DNA from: Bacteroides graminisolvens DSM 19988 = JCM 15093
Lineage (GTDB): Bacteria; Bacteroidota; Bacteroidia; Bacteroidales; Bacteroidaceae
NCBI RefSeq assembly: GCF_000428125.1
Contig: NZ_ATZI01000001.1
Coordinates: 744,001-808,000 of the forward strand
DNA length: 64,000 nucleotides
Reading direction: 5' to 3'
Both the position numbers and the translations under genes were made by a program. Positions 43,601 through 51,549 of this stretch are shown here, in pieces. The notes under the pieces are model-generated. The model made no database searches. It was not told the origin of the DNA and saw only the letters and a list, made by a program, of their open reading frames with translations. How positions within the stretch are numbered: position 1 is the first letter of the stretch; each line of letters starts with the position of its first letter.

Positions 43601-46363
43601 AAGGAGGAATGGAGGCTCACGCTGACTACGCCTCAGGGTAAGCCGGCGAATGCGGAGATGCTGGCAACCATGTATGATGCGTCACTCGATAAGATATGGG
43701 ACAATGAGCAGGAGTGGAATCTTTATTATAATCGTTTGATCCCTACTGTGCAGTGGTATTCTCCTTATATGCAAGGGGTTTTCGGCTCGTTCAGTTTTCC
43801 GCAGCGGGCCATCAAGGTTCCTGAATTGATTTTCGACTCGTTATATGGAGTAGCCGATGGGGATCGGATCTTTTATAGTTTTGAAGAAAGGTCGCCCATT
43901 ATGATACGTGGCATGGCGAGCAAAGCGGCAGGGATTATGACCAAGAACTCGGAGGAACTTCTTGGGGAGGTGGCCGTTGTGGGGTATGCGGCTAGTGATG
44001 CGGCTGAATCGAAAACTAGCGGCAGTGTGCAAACGGTTGGTTCCGGACAGGTGCGCACGAACTTCGCGGAAACGGCTTTCTTCTATCCGCAGTTACTGAC
44101 CAACGAGAAAGGGGAGGTTGTGTTTAGCTTTACCATGCCCGAGAGTCTCACGACCTGGAACTTCAGGGGGTATGCGCACACGAAAGATATGTTGCTGGCG
44201 GAGCTGGACGAAGAGGTAGTTACCAGCAAGGATTTTATGCTGACGCCTAACTTACCGCGTTTTGTGCGGGTGGGTGACCATACGATGTTGGCAGCTACGG
44301 TGGACAACCGTACGGAGCGTGCACTGGCGGGCGTGGTGACGCTGACTTGGTTCAACCCGTTAACGAATGAGGTGGTTGCTACGCAGAAGAAGCCGTTTGC
44401 CACGGAAGCCAAGCAGAGTGTGGCGGTGCAGTTCGCCTTCACGGCAACGGATCGGTATGACTTGCTGGGCTGTCGCCTGGTGGCCGAGAGTGAGGATTTT
44501 AGCGACGGTGAACAGCATGTGATTCCGGTGCTTCCCAATAAGGAGTATGTGACCGAGGCGTTGCCCATTACGGTGCTGCCTGGCAAGGAACAAGAATATA
44601 GTTTGGCGGATTTGTTTAACAAGGGTAGCCAAACAGCTACTTCGCGCAAGCTGACGGTGGAGTTTTCTTCTAACCCGGCTTGGTATGCCATTCAGGCGTT
44701 GCCTTCGGTGAGCAACCCGGAGTCGGATAATGCCATTTCGTGGGCAACGGCGTATTATGCCAATGCCATGGCGTCTTACCTCGTGGAGCAGCAGCCTTGT
44801 ATTCGTCAGGCAATGGATGCCTGGAAGATGATGGGGGGCGACAAGGATACGTGGGTAAGTAACTTGCTGAAGAATCAGGAACTGAAGGATCTGTTGGCAG
44901 AGGAATCGCCCTGGTTGCTCGAGGCGCAGAGTGAAACGGCACAGATGGAGCGCTTGGCTACGTTGTTTGATCTCAATAACATGAATAATAAATTGGCTGT
45001 GGCTCAGCAGAAGTTGAAGGCTTTGCAGTTGCCCGATGGCTCGTGGAGCTGGTACAACGGCATGTCGGGCAGCCGATACATCACAACGTATGTGTTGGAA
45101 ACGTTGCTCCGCCTCGGCAGGAATCAGGAGGTGAAGCTTCCTGCTGAAACTGAAGAGATGGTGGTCGGTGCGCTGAATTATCTGCATGCGGAGATGCTGA
45201 AGGTGTATCAGCTTGAACAGGAGGCTCTGAAGAAGGGGCAAACGGAACCGGGCATCACGTATGGGCAGACGGAGTATTTGTATCTGGTGTATTTGTGGGG
45301 CAAGGGGGTACCTGCTGCCAACCAAAAGGCGTATGGGTATTTCCTGCAAAAATTATCGCGTTCGGTAGCGGGTTTGTCGCTGGCCGACAAGGCTCGGGCT
45401 GCACTGGTGTTGCATGCGGCCGGTAAGGAAAAGGCATCGGCAGAGGCTTTGGCTTCTTTGAAGGAGCACACGGTGTACAGACCGGCAGAGGGGCGCTTCT
45501 TTGCATTCGGATCGGCTCCCCAAACGTGGAATATGCGCCGCATGGCTACGCAGGTGGCTGCCATTGAGGCTTTTGAAACCTTATCAAACGATACGGTGTT
45601 GACGGATGAAATGAAGGTGTGGGTGCTGAATCAAAAGCGCACGCAGCAGTGGGATTCGCCGGTGGCTACCGTTGATGCTATTTATGCTTTGTTGCTTCGC
45701 GGTAAGGATGTGCTGACTGCGGATGCTTCACTGAACGTGAAGGTAGGGGGCAAGGAGTGGAGCGTCGGCTCGTCGGTCACCAATGTAATGGGGTACCGAA
45801 AAGAGGTGATAACCGATGCCGCAACGGTAAAGCGTGCCAAAAACATCCGCGTGAGCAAGCAGGGGAAAGGCTTGGCGTGGGGTGGCGTGTATGCTCAGTT
45901 TAATGAGGAATTCGGAAAGATTACTCGCTACGGTACGGCCGGCTTATCGGTCGACAAGGTGATTTATGCTGAACGCGTGGCGGACGGTAAGAAGCAGTTG
46001 CAACTGGTTACGACGGCTAATCCGCTACAGGTGGGCGACCGGGTAGTGGTGCGCCTGACCATCCGTTTGGATCGTGACATGGATTTTGTGCAGATCAAGG
46101 ATCGTTTGGCTGCTTGCATGGAACCGCTCAACCCTGTTTCGGGTTACCGGTGGTCGGCCGGGGGTGGCTGCTATGTGGAGGTGAAAGATGCTTCTACGCA
46201 GATGTTTTTTAGTTCGATGAGTAAGGGTGTGCATGTGTGGGAGAACACGTATGTGGTGAGTCGCCCCGGTACGTATGAAGCGGGAATTGCCACTGTACAG
46301 GGGGCTTACACGCCCGAGTACTCGGCACATTCGGCATCGACCACACTGGAGGTTGCAAATTAA
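40640..46363 (+). CDS. Alpha-2-macroglobulin family protein
   Basis: A 1,907-residue exported protein with a type I signal peptide (about 1-22, PASAQ). It has no lipobox. A helical region lies at about 30-340, then macroglobulin beta-domains including the MG2-type segment with DRTIYRPGQTVYVKG and FVLPASGLNGVYRL, a variable region near 1085-1140, the A2M domain (FFYPQLLTNEKGEVVFSF, then MPESLTTWNFRGYAHT) and a C-terminal helical toroid (SWSWYNGMSGSRYITTYVLE, about 1460 onward). The CxEQ thioester expected near PSVSNPESDNA is absent. The role is probably protease trapping or envelope protection, by homology only. Residues 1109-1133 resemble a TonB-receptor plug start. G-rich codon use differs from the PUL genes upstream. 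Confidence 0.88.
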   Translation: MKKNALILTLLLACVTLIPASAQTYNTYWKNLKTAEQKSLPQTALSISKSIFTKAEAEKNSPQMLKAFVWRMNYLQRKAPDSVRVCLAELEQWTQRAQKPTDRAVLHTLMAQAYNRYVSAKSWNINQRTETEPGVVPDDMDEWGANLFKEKVNSHVEQALRDSALLLATSARSYVPFVEPGSTSALYGHNLYHLLVMCNMQVMKQVDGQLHGEFFRPKIRQLYANLIKAYKVQKNIDGVVLATLDSLNWHYTEVNGGIDEEQKTTEGFEKDAYVLALNGLLQQYGKSAVAAEIYLQQANRARSMNQRVKALALCNEGIARYPKYNRINALKEVRQEILASSLSFSLNEVVYPGAEVSVKVNHRNVDGFRLQFYKLNVPATSALLKERLDADFIKRHGTRVLTKDLVLKRTADYVEADTTLRVKMPAEGVYLITASHGSGVQDRSSLVYVSKLKTLSRRLPGKDCEVVVVDAQSGHPVAGAQVLLYNQEKEDTKLAKALTTDEQGKVVFPWDATFRFFRVSAAGDESMPYQHWQAGYYYQEVARYKEVVQLFTDRTIYRPGQTVYVKGVAYEQMEDSSRVVADKTYEVRLFGANGQRIDTRRLPTNEFGSFHLEFVLPASGLNGVYRLSVDDTECRFRVEEYKRPTFFVAFDEVKDEFQLNDSVGVRGTVRTYSAVPLMKAKVRYTVTRQAGGWWRMGRMQSEVIGSGETETAADGSFLVPVKLTPGKEDMPQGRYYRYAVEAAVTSDAGETQTETFDIHAGERSLVLSTTLKEMVCRDDSIWTTFEARNLSDKQVAVNGVYRLLRYTDVKADRVDSVAVAQGSFVANEKMFLADWQALPSGAYKLVLQAHDAKGREVTFSTKVVLFSLRDTRPAETTDLWYHPVNTEFDATHPAVFVVGTSHADAYVLMDVLYGDQKPESRLLHWSDSVQTFRLPYLEKYGDGVNVQFCFVKNGQVYQQSVRLTKKQPEKWLKAKWQVFRDKLQPGKKEEWRLTLTTPQGKPANAEMLATMYDASLDKIWDNEQEWNLYYNRLIPTVQWYSPYMQGVFGSFSFPQRAIKVPELIFDSLYGVADGDRIFYSFEERSPIMIRGMASKAAGIMTKNSEELLGEVAVVGYAASDAAESKTSGSVQTVGSGQVRTNFAETAFFYPQLLTNEKGEVVFSFTMPESLTTWNFRGYAHTKDMLLAELDEEVVTSKDFMLTPNLPRFVRVGDHTMLAATVDNRTERALAGVVTLTWFNPLTNEVVATQKKPFATEAKQSVAVQFAFTATDRYDLLGCRLVAESEDFSDGEQHVIPVLPNKEYVTEALPITVLPGKEQEYSLADLFNKGSQTATSRKLTVEFSSNPAWYAIQALPSVSNPESDNAISWATAYYANAMASYLVEQQPCIRQAMDAWKMMGGDKDTWVSNLLKNQELKDLLAEESPWLLEAQSETAQMERLATLFDLNNMNNKLAVAQQKLKALQLPDGSWSWYNGMSGSRYITTYVLETLLRLGRNQEVKLPAETEEMVVGALNYLHAEMLKVYQLEQEALKKGQTEPGITYGQTEYLYLVYLWGKGVPAANQKAYGYFLQKLSRSVAGLSLADKARAALVLHAAGKEKASAEALASLKEHTVYRPAEGRFFAFGSAPQTWNMRRMATQVAAIEAFETLSNDTVLTDEMKVWVLNQKRTQQWDSPVATVDAIYALLLRGKDVLTADASLNVKVGGKEWSVGSSVTNVMGYRKEVITDAATVKRAKNIRVSKQGKGLAWGGVYAQFNEEFGKITRYGTAGLSVDKVIYAERVADGKKQLQLVTTANPLQVGDRVVVRLTIRLDRDMDFVQIKDRLAACMEPLNPVSGYRWSAGGGCYVEVKDASTQMFFSSMSKGVHVWENTYVVSRPGTYEAGIATVQGAYTPEYSAHSASTTLEVAN

Positions 46364-46399
46364 CCGCTGTTTCATGTTCCTTAATTCATGAAAAAGGGC

Positions 46400-46407
46400 T
46401 ATTTTTG
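46400..46407 (+). promoter_or_regulatory. -7 promoter element of the DUF1573-meaB genes
   Basis: TATTTTTG, 36 bp before the ATG at 46444. A 7-bp hairpin TTTCATG/CATGAAA (46370-46376 / 46387-46393) just upstream may end the A2M transcript weakly. Confidence 0.5.
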
Positions 46408-46443
46408 TGCAGCTTAATTTGTAATGATTAAAAATAGATACGG

Positions 46444-47511
46444 ATGAAACGCAATATGACTGCTCTCTTTTCTTTGTTGGCCTTCAGCTTGTCGGCTTAT
46501 GCGCAATCGCACATTTCTTCGAATAAGGAAACGCATAACTTCGGCCAGATTGAATGGAAAAAGCCGGTAACGGTGGATTATACCATTACCAATACCGGTA
46601 ATAAACCGTTGGTGCTGAGCAATGTGACTACCTCATGCGGATGTGCGGTAGCCGAGTGGACCAAACAGCCCATTGCACCGGGTGAGAAGGGAACGGTAAC
46701 GGCTACGTTTGACGCTCAGGCGCTGGGACACTTTGAGAAGACGGTGGGCATTTACAGTAACGCGGATCCGTCACTGGTGTATCTCACCTTCAAAGGGGAG
46801 GTGGTGCGTGAGGTGAAGGATTTCACGACTTCGCATCCGTACCAGATCGGTCAGATTCGTTTGGATAGAAATACCATTGATTTTCCGGATGTGAATGCGG
46901 GTGATCGTCCCGAAATTACCATCGGTGTGGTGAACTTGTCGGACCGTCCGTACGAACCGGTCTTGATGCATTTGCCGCCTTACCTGCGTATGGAAAAGAG
47001 TCCCAATGTGCTGTTGAAGGGTAAGAAGGGTACCATCAAGCTGACACTGGATTCTAAAAAACTGAATGATTTCGGGTTGACGCAAAGTTCGGTGTACCTG
47101 GCTCGCTTTGCGGGCGATAAGGTGAGTGAGGAGAATGAGATTCCGGTATCGGCCGTACTTTTGCCCGACTTCTCTAAAATGAGCGCGCAGGAAAAAGCCA
47201 AGGCTCCTGTCATTCGCTTGTCGCAAACGGAGGTTGATTTTGTTCCTCATCTGCTGAAGAAGAACAAAGCGACTCATGCGGTTGTTATCACCAATACGGG
47301 TAAATCACCTCTCACCATCGGCAAGCTTCAAGTCTTTAACCCGGCGGTGGGTGTGAGTTTGAAGAAAACGGTGCTTCTGCCCGGTGAGCAAACGCGCCTG
47401 ACCATTACGTTGACGCGCAAAGGGCTCAACAAGAAGAAACATTTACGCATATTAATGATAACCAACGACCCCGTGCAGCCCAAGGTGGAAATCAATCTGA
47501 AGGCCAACTGA
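46444..47511 (+). CDS. DUF1573 domain protein, exported
   Basis: A 355-residue protein of unknown function. Signal peptide about 1-20 (FSLSAYAQ). The first module (about 22-115) is a classic DUF1573 immunoglobulin-like domain: HNFGQIEWKKPVTVDYTITNTGNKPL, then TTSCGCAVAEW and PIAPGEKGTVTATFD. Two more related beta-sandwich modules follow (about 130-225 and 255-355), the last with HAVVITNTGKSPLTIGKL and LLPGEQTRLTITL. The repeated fold suggests a periplasmic scaffold or binding protein. It precedes meaB by 29 bp and may share its transcript, although the functional link is not obvious. Confidence 0.85.
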   Translation: MKRNMTALFSLLAFSLSAYAQSHISSNKETHNFGQIEWKKPVTVDYTITNTGNKPLVLSNVTTSCGCAVAEWTKQPIAPGEKGTVTATFDAQALGHFEKTVGIYSNADPSLVYLTFKGEVVREVKDFTTSHPYQIGQIRLDRNTIDFPDVNAGDRPEITIGVVNLSDRPYEPVLMHLPPYLRMEKSPNVLLKGKKGTIKLTLDSKKLNDFGLTQSSVYLARFAGDKVSEENEIPVSAVLLPDFSKMSAQEKAKAPVIRLSQTEVDFVPHLLKKNKATHAVVITNTGKSPLTIGKLQVFNPAVGVSLKKTVLLPGEQTRLTITLTRKGLNKKKHLRILMITNDPVQPKVEINLKAN

Positions 47512-47540
47512 CGCGGTGGCTTAAACGAAACGAATGAAAC

Positions 47541-48641
47541 ATGGAACATCCTGAAAACAATCAAGAATATAAAGGCCTGGCAGTGAACCGGGGCATCGAA
47601 CAACCTGCATCTGTTAACCCTTACCTGAAAGCGCAACGCAAGGCCAAAAGGCGTACGTTGTCGGTTGCCGAATTTGTGGAAGGTATTTTGCAGGGTAATG
47701 TCACCATACTCAGTCAGGCTGTTACGCTGGTAGAAAGTGTAAAACCCGAACATCAGTCCATTGCGCAGGAGGTGATTGAAAAGTGCCTTCCGTATTCGGG
47801 CAATTCTGTGCGGGTGGGCATCAGTGGGGTGCCGGGCGCCGGGAAGAGTACTTCGATAGATGTGTTTGGCTTGCATGAGTTGCAAAAGGGAGGCAAACTG
47901 GCTGTGTTGGCCATTGATCCCAGCAGTGAACGCAGCAAAGGAAGTATTCTGGGCGACAAAACCCGCATGGAGCAACTATCCGTTCACCCTGATTCTTTTA
48001 TACGCCCTAGTCCCTCGGCCGGATCATTGGGAGGGGTAGCCCGCAAAACGCGGGAAACTATTATTCTGTGTGAAGCGGCCGGTTTCGATAAGATTTTTGT
48101 AGAAACGGTGGGGGTAGGTCAGAGTGAAACGGCGGTTCACTCCATGGTGGATTTCTTCTTACTGATTCAGCTGGCCGGTACGGGTGATGAGCTGCAAGGC
48201 ATCAAACGGGGGATCATGGAAATGGCCGACGGTATTGTGATCAATAAGGCCGACGGCAGCAACGTAGATAAAGCGCAGCTGGCTGCTACGCAATTTCGCA
48301 ATGCCTTGCATCTGTTTCCTGCTCCGGATTCGGGCTGGACACCTCGCGTGCTGACTTACTCCGGCTTTTATAACTTGGGTGTGAAAGAGATATGGGACAT
48401 GATTGATGAGTACATTGCTTTTGTAAAGGAGAACGGGTATTTTGACTATCGCCGCAACGAACAGAGCAAGTACTGGATGTACGAGGCTATCAACGAACAT
48501 TTGCGCGATAGCTTTTATAACAACGAAGTGGTGAAGTCTATGCTGGCCGACAAAGAGCGGCAGGTGCTGGAAGCGAACCTGACTTCTTTTGTCGCTGCAC
48601 GAAATTTACTGGATGCTTATTTTGCCGAGTTGAAAAAATAA
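47541..48641 (+). CDS. meaB: Methylmalonyl-CoA mutase-associated GTPase MeaB
   Basis: G3E-family GTPase that protects and reactivates B12-dependent methylmalonyl-CoA mutase, an enzyme of the Bacteroides succinate-to-propionate pathway. It is 366 residues. Motifs: Walker A GVPGAGKST near residue 97, LAIDPSSERSKGSILGDKTRM (switch region), ETVGVGQSE (Walker B/switch II region) and NKADG (base recognition). A helical N-terminal extension and the C-terminal dimerisation helix are present. The ArgK name once used for this family is superseded. The mutase genes are not in the window. It ends at a terminator shared with the convergent transporter. Confidence 0.95.
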   Translation: MEHPENNQEYKGLAVNRGIEQPASVNPYLKAQRKAKRRTLSVAEFVEGILQGNVTILSQAVTLVESVKPEHQSIAQEVIEKCLPYSGNSVRVGISGVPGAGKSTSIDVFGLHELQKGGKLAVLAIDPSSERSKGSILGDKTRMEQLSVHPDSFIRPSPSAGSLGGVARKTRETIILCEAAGFDKIFVETVGVGQSETAVHSMVDFFLLIQLAGTGDELQGIKRGIMEMADGIVINKADGSNVDKAQLAATQFRNALHLFPAPDSGWTPRVLTYSGFYNLGVKEIWDMIDEYIAFVKENGYFDYRRNEQSKYWMYEAINEHLRDSFYNNEVVKSMLADKERQVLEANLTSFVAARNLLDAYFAELKK

Positions 48642-48648
48642 TCATAGT

Positions 48649-48680
48649 AGCGGAACTCTTTTCAAGGGTTCCGCTGTTTT
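48649..48680. terminator. Bidirectional terminator meaB/EamA
   Basis: Stem AGCGGAAC (48649-48656) with GTTCCGCT (48668-48675), extended inward to 12 pairs with one G-T and a TTC loop, then GTTTTT. It overlaps the 3' end of the minus-strand transporter gene. Confidence 0.8.
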
Positions 48681-49585
48681 TCTGCCTCCAACTGTGCCTT
48701 CGACTTGCTTTGTGTCACAATGAATACCCCCAAGAATACCAGGACTATGGCTATGGCTTTTTGCCAGCCAAATGTATCCATGCCGATGGCTACGGCCACA
48801 AAGGAGGCTACAATGGGTTGCACGTAGTTGTACATACTTACTAACGTAGGGCGAAGCACGCGCTGTGAAGAGGTAGTGAGTATGTATGCCAGGAAGGTGG
48901 CAAAGAATACGACATAGCCTATCTTTAGTATCATATCAAACGGGATGCTGGTAAAATCAATGGCGGCTACGTCATGGTAAGAGAAGGGAATGAAGCACAT
49001 AGACGCATAGATAAACAGCCATTTGCTGATGGTCACGGCCGAATATTTGGTAATGAGGTCTTTAAATACGGTAAGGTAAATGGCGAAACTGAACTGTGCA
49101 ATCATGCAAAACAGGTCGCCCAACATGCTGCCGGGACGACCGCTGGCAGCGGCCTGACCACTCAAAATCAGTGTGAGCGCCCCCAATGCTCCGATGAATA
49201 TACCCAGCACTTTCTTATTCGTTATCGGTTCTTTGAGGTAGATAGCCGCCACAATCATGGTAACGATGGGCGAGGTGGTGGTCACAATGGAGGCATCGAT
49301 GGGTGAGGTGAGTGACAAGCCGAAGATGAAGGCTCCCTGATTAAACACAACGCCAAACAAAGCGGCAAAGAAAAGTTTCAAGAGGTCTTTGTTCTCTACA
49401 TTTTCCTTTTTACAGAAAAATGAAAGTGCCCAGAAGGCTACAGCGGCACCCACCATACGGAAGGTGGTTACCGACATGGGTGTGAACTCTGCCAAAACGG
49501 CTTTTCCGATAGGGGCATTTAGTCCCCACATGAGGTTGGCAGTGAACATGGCTGCGTGTCCCCAAATATTTTTATCGTTTGTCAT
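48662..49585 (-). CDS. EamA-family (DMT) transporter
   Basis: A 307-residue inner-membrane transporter of the drug/metabolite superfamily, with two EamA repeats and about ten membrane segments. The first repeat begins HAAMFTANLMWGLNAPIGKAVL and contains FFAALFGVVFNQGAFIFGLSLTSPIDASIVTTTSPI. The second begins GDLFCMIAQFSFAIYLTVFKD and ends with PIVASFVAVAIGMD and AIVLVFLGVFIVTQS. The substrate is unknown. The longest frame starts at 49615, but that codon lies in the -7 box TACCTTTG (49613-49620, minus), so the ATG at 49585 (MTNDKNIWGH) is chosen. Confidence 0.9.
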   Translation of the reverse strand: MTNDKNIWGHAAMFTANLMWGLNAPIGKAVLAEFTPMSVTTFRMVGAAVAFWALSFFCKKENVENKDLLKLFFAALFGVVFNQGAFIFGLSLTSPIDASIVTTTSPIVTMIVAAIYLKEPITNKKVLGIFIGALGALTLILSGQAAASGRPGSMLGDLFCMIAQFSFAIYLTVFKDLITKYSAVTISKWLFIYASMCFIPFSYHDVAAIDFTSIPFDMILKIGYVVFFATFLAYILTTSSQRVLRPTLVSMYNYVQPIVASFVAVAIGMDTFGWQKAIAIVLVFLGVFIVTQSKSKAQLEAEKQRNP

Positions 49586-49612
49586 CCTGTTATCCTTAAA
49601 TAAAACCTGTTG

Positions 49613-49620
49613 CAAAGGTA
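49613..49620 (-). promoter_or_regulatory. -7 promoter element of the EamA transporter gene
   Basis: The reverse strand reads TACCTTTG, about 28 bp before the chosen ATG. Confidence 0.5.
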
Positions 49621-49660
49621 GAAAAAAAGTATGTCGTTACGGGTTAATGAAGAATATTTT

Positions 49661-49668
49661 TATCTTTG
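49661..49668 (+). promoter_or_regulatory. -7 promoter element of the ATPase-DUF4435-MscS operon
   Basis: TATCTTTG, an exact match, 36 bp before the chosen ATG at 49705. The alternative TTG start at 49666 would lie inside it. Confidence 0.6.
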
Positions 49669-49704
49669 TGGTACGGAATGCTATCCGAATTAAATAGAAA
49701 CAAG

Positions 49705-50538
49705 ATGGAAAAGCAAGCGAATTATATCAAGCGGATTGAACTGGATGGTCTCTGGGGACGCTTCAACATTGCCTGGGATCTCAGGCCGGATGTGAATATT
49801 CTTTCCGGCATCAATGGAGTGGGGAAAACAACTATTCTGAATCGTTCGGTGAGCTATCTCGAAAGATTGTCGGGTGAGATGAAGAGTGATGAGAAGAACG
49901 GGGTACGTGTTTTCTTTGATGACCCTGAAGCTACTTTTATTCCTTATGATGTGATTAGAAGTTATGACCGGCCGCTTATTATGGGCGATTTTACCGCGCA
50001 CATGGCAGATAAGAATGTGAAGTCTGAGCTCGACTGGCAACTTTATCTGTTGCAACGCAGGTACCTGGACTATCAGGTGAACATTGGCAACCGGATGATT
50101 GAGATGTTGGCTAGTGATGATGAGGAGTTACGAAGCAAAGCTTCCACACTTTCTTGTCCCAAGAAGAGGTTTCAGGACTTAATTGATCATTTGTTTAGCT
50201 ATACGCGTAAAAAGATTGATCGTAAGCGTAATGATATTGCTTTTTATCAGGACGATGAGCTGCTGCACCCGTACAAACTATCGTCGGGTGAGAAGCAGAT
50301 GCTTGTTATCTTGTTGACTACATTGGTGCAGGATAACCGGCATTATGTGCTGTTCATGGATGAACCGGAGGCTTCGTTGCACATTGAATGGCAGCAAAAG
50401 CTGATTTCGATGATCAGGGAGCTCAACCCGAATGTGCAGATTGTGCTCACCACTCACTCGCCCGCGGTGATTATGGAAGGCTGGCTCGATGCGGTGACTG
50501 AAGTAAGTGATATATCGACCTTGGTGCACGCGAAATAG
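49705..50538 (+). CDS. AAA/ABC-type ATPase, AriA-like partner of DUF4435 protein
   Basis: A soluble ATPase of the OLD/SMC-ABC type. From ATG 49705 (MEKQANYIKR) it is 277 residues. Walker A GINGVGKT at residues 35-42, ABC signature LSSGEKQ at 192-198, Walker B VLFMDEPEASLH at 215-226, and an H-loop TTHSP with H251. A helical insert (about 85-180) separates Walker A from the signature. It has no membrane segments and no permease partner, so it is not a transporter. The DUF4435 gene begins two bases after the stop. This pairing equals AriA-AriB of PARIS anti-phage systems, but this protein is shorter than typical AriA. A DNA-repair or stress ATPase is the alternative. Confidence 0.8.
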   Translation: MEKQANYIKRIELDGLWGRFNIAWDLRPDVNILSGINGVGKTTILNRSVSYLERLSGEMKSDEKNGVRVFFDDPEATFIPYDVIRSYDRPLIMGDFTAHMADKNVKSELDWQLYLLQRRYLDYQVNIGNRMIEMLASDDEELRSKASTLSCPKKRFQDLIDHLFSYTRKKIDRKRNDIAFYQDDELLHPYKLSSGEKQMLVILLTTLVQDNRHYVLFMDEPEASLHIEWQQKLISMIRELNPNVQIVLTTHSPAVIMEGWLDAVTEVSDISTLVHAK

Positions 50539-50540
50539 AT

Positions 50541-51539
50541 ATGGGGAAAAGATTGGTTGACAACCTGAGTTCGTCATATATCGGTGCGGCACAACAGCTT
50601 TATCCGAAGAAAACCCGAAAAAAGATTGTGGCGTATGTGGAGAGTTATGATGACATTGCTTTTTGGCGAAATCTGCTGGAGGAGTTCGAAACGGAGGAGT
50701 ATTATTTTGAAGTGATGCTGCCTTCGAACACGTCTTTGTCGAAAGGCAAGAAGATGGTACTCATGAATACGCTTCGGGTGGAGGAACTGGGCAAGAGTCT
50801 CATTGCTTGTGTGGACAGTGATTTCGATTTCTTGTTGCAAGGAGCTACGGCTACTTCGCGCAAGCTGAACGAAAACAAGTATGTGTTTCAAACGTATGCT
50901 TATGCCATTGAAAATTATCATTGTTATGCCGATGGTTTGCACGAGGTATGTGTGCAGTCGACTTTGAATGACAAGCGTCTCTTTGATTTTAATGCTTTCA
51001 TGAAGAGGTACTCGGAAATAGCTTATCCGCTTTTCTTGTGGACGGTTTTCTTTTACCGGCAGTATGATACGCACTCGTTTCCGATGAATGAGTTTCACGC
51101 TTGTGTACGGGTGCGCGACTTGAACTTTCATCATCCGGAAGTGGCTTTGGAAAGAATGCAGAAGGAGGTAAGTGCTAAGTTGTTTCAACTGAAAAAGCGT
51201 TTCGGGCAATTCACGCCTGAGGTGGAGAAACTAGGCGAGGATTTGCAGAAGCTGGGACTGAATCCGGAAACTACTTATCTGTATATTCAGGGGCACCACA
51301 TCATGGATAATGTGGTGATGAAGATTCTGAATCCTGTCTGTGCCGTGTTGAGGCGGGAAAGGGAAGAGGAGATTAAACGACTGGCTGAACACGAGGAACA
51401 ATACCGGAACGAACTGACGAGCTATGAAAATAGTCAGGTCAACGTAGAGGTGATGTTGCGCAGGGCGCAGAGTTACAAGGAACTTTATTTGTATAAATGG
51501 CTCCGTGATGATGTAAGGGAGTTTATGAAGGAAAAATAA
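50541..51539 (+). CDS. DUF4435 (TOPRIM-like) protein, AriB-like
   Basis: A 332-residue protein with the DUF4435 pattern. The N-terminal part reads IVAYVESYDDIAFW with E34, D37 and D38; residues 66-80 are SLSKGKKMVLMNTLR; then IACVDSDFDFLL with D92, D94 and D96; and TYAYAIENYHCY. An invariant glutamate and a DxD are the catalytic marks of TOPRIM nucleases, so a metal-dependent nuclease fold is plausible. The C-terminal third is a charged coiled coil (RREREEEIKRLAEHEEQY). AriB, the toxin of PARIS, has this domain and is released by its ATPase partner. Coupling to the ATPase gene (2-bp gap) and to the channel gene (10 bp) supports a joint role. Nuclease activity is inferred. Confidence 0.8.
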   Translation: MGKRLVDNLSSSYIGAAQQLYPKKTRKKIVAYVESYDDIAFWRNLLEEFETEEYYFEVMLPSNTSLSKGKKMVLMNTLRVEELGKSLIACVDSDFDFLLQGATATSRKLNENKYVFQTYAYAIENYHCYADGLHEVCVQSTLNDKRLFDFNAFMKRYSEIAYPLFLWTVFFYRQYDTHSFPMNEFHACVRVRDLNFHHPEVALERMQKEVSAKLFQLKKRFGQFTPEVEKLGEDLQKLGLNPETTYLYIQGHHIMDNVVMKILNPVCAVLRREREEEIKRLAEHEEQYRNELTSYENSQVNVEVMLRRAQSYKELYLYKWLRDDVREFMKEK

Positions 51540-51549
51540 ATAGGTGTGT

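Noticed and set aside
42485..45564. Long minus-strand open frames within the macroglobulin gene
   Set aside because: They arise from the G-rich, biased codon use of the real plus-strand gene; their products are low-complexity H/R/P-rich.
49666..49704. Longer N-terminus of the AriA-like ATPase from TTG 49666
   Set aside because: The TTG lies inside the TATCTTTG promoter box, and the ATG at 49705 is followed directly by the conserved domain start.
49705..50538. ABC transporter ATP-binding subunit
   Set aside because: There is no permease gene or membrane domain; the long insert between Walker A and the signature and the DUF4435 partner fit OLD/AriA-type ATPases better.
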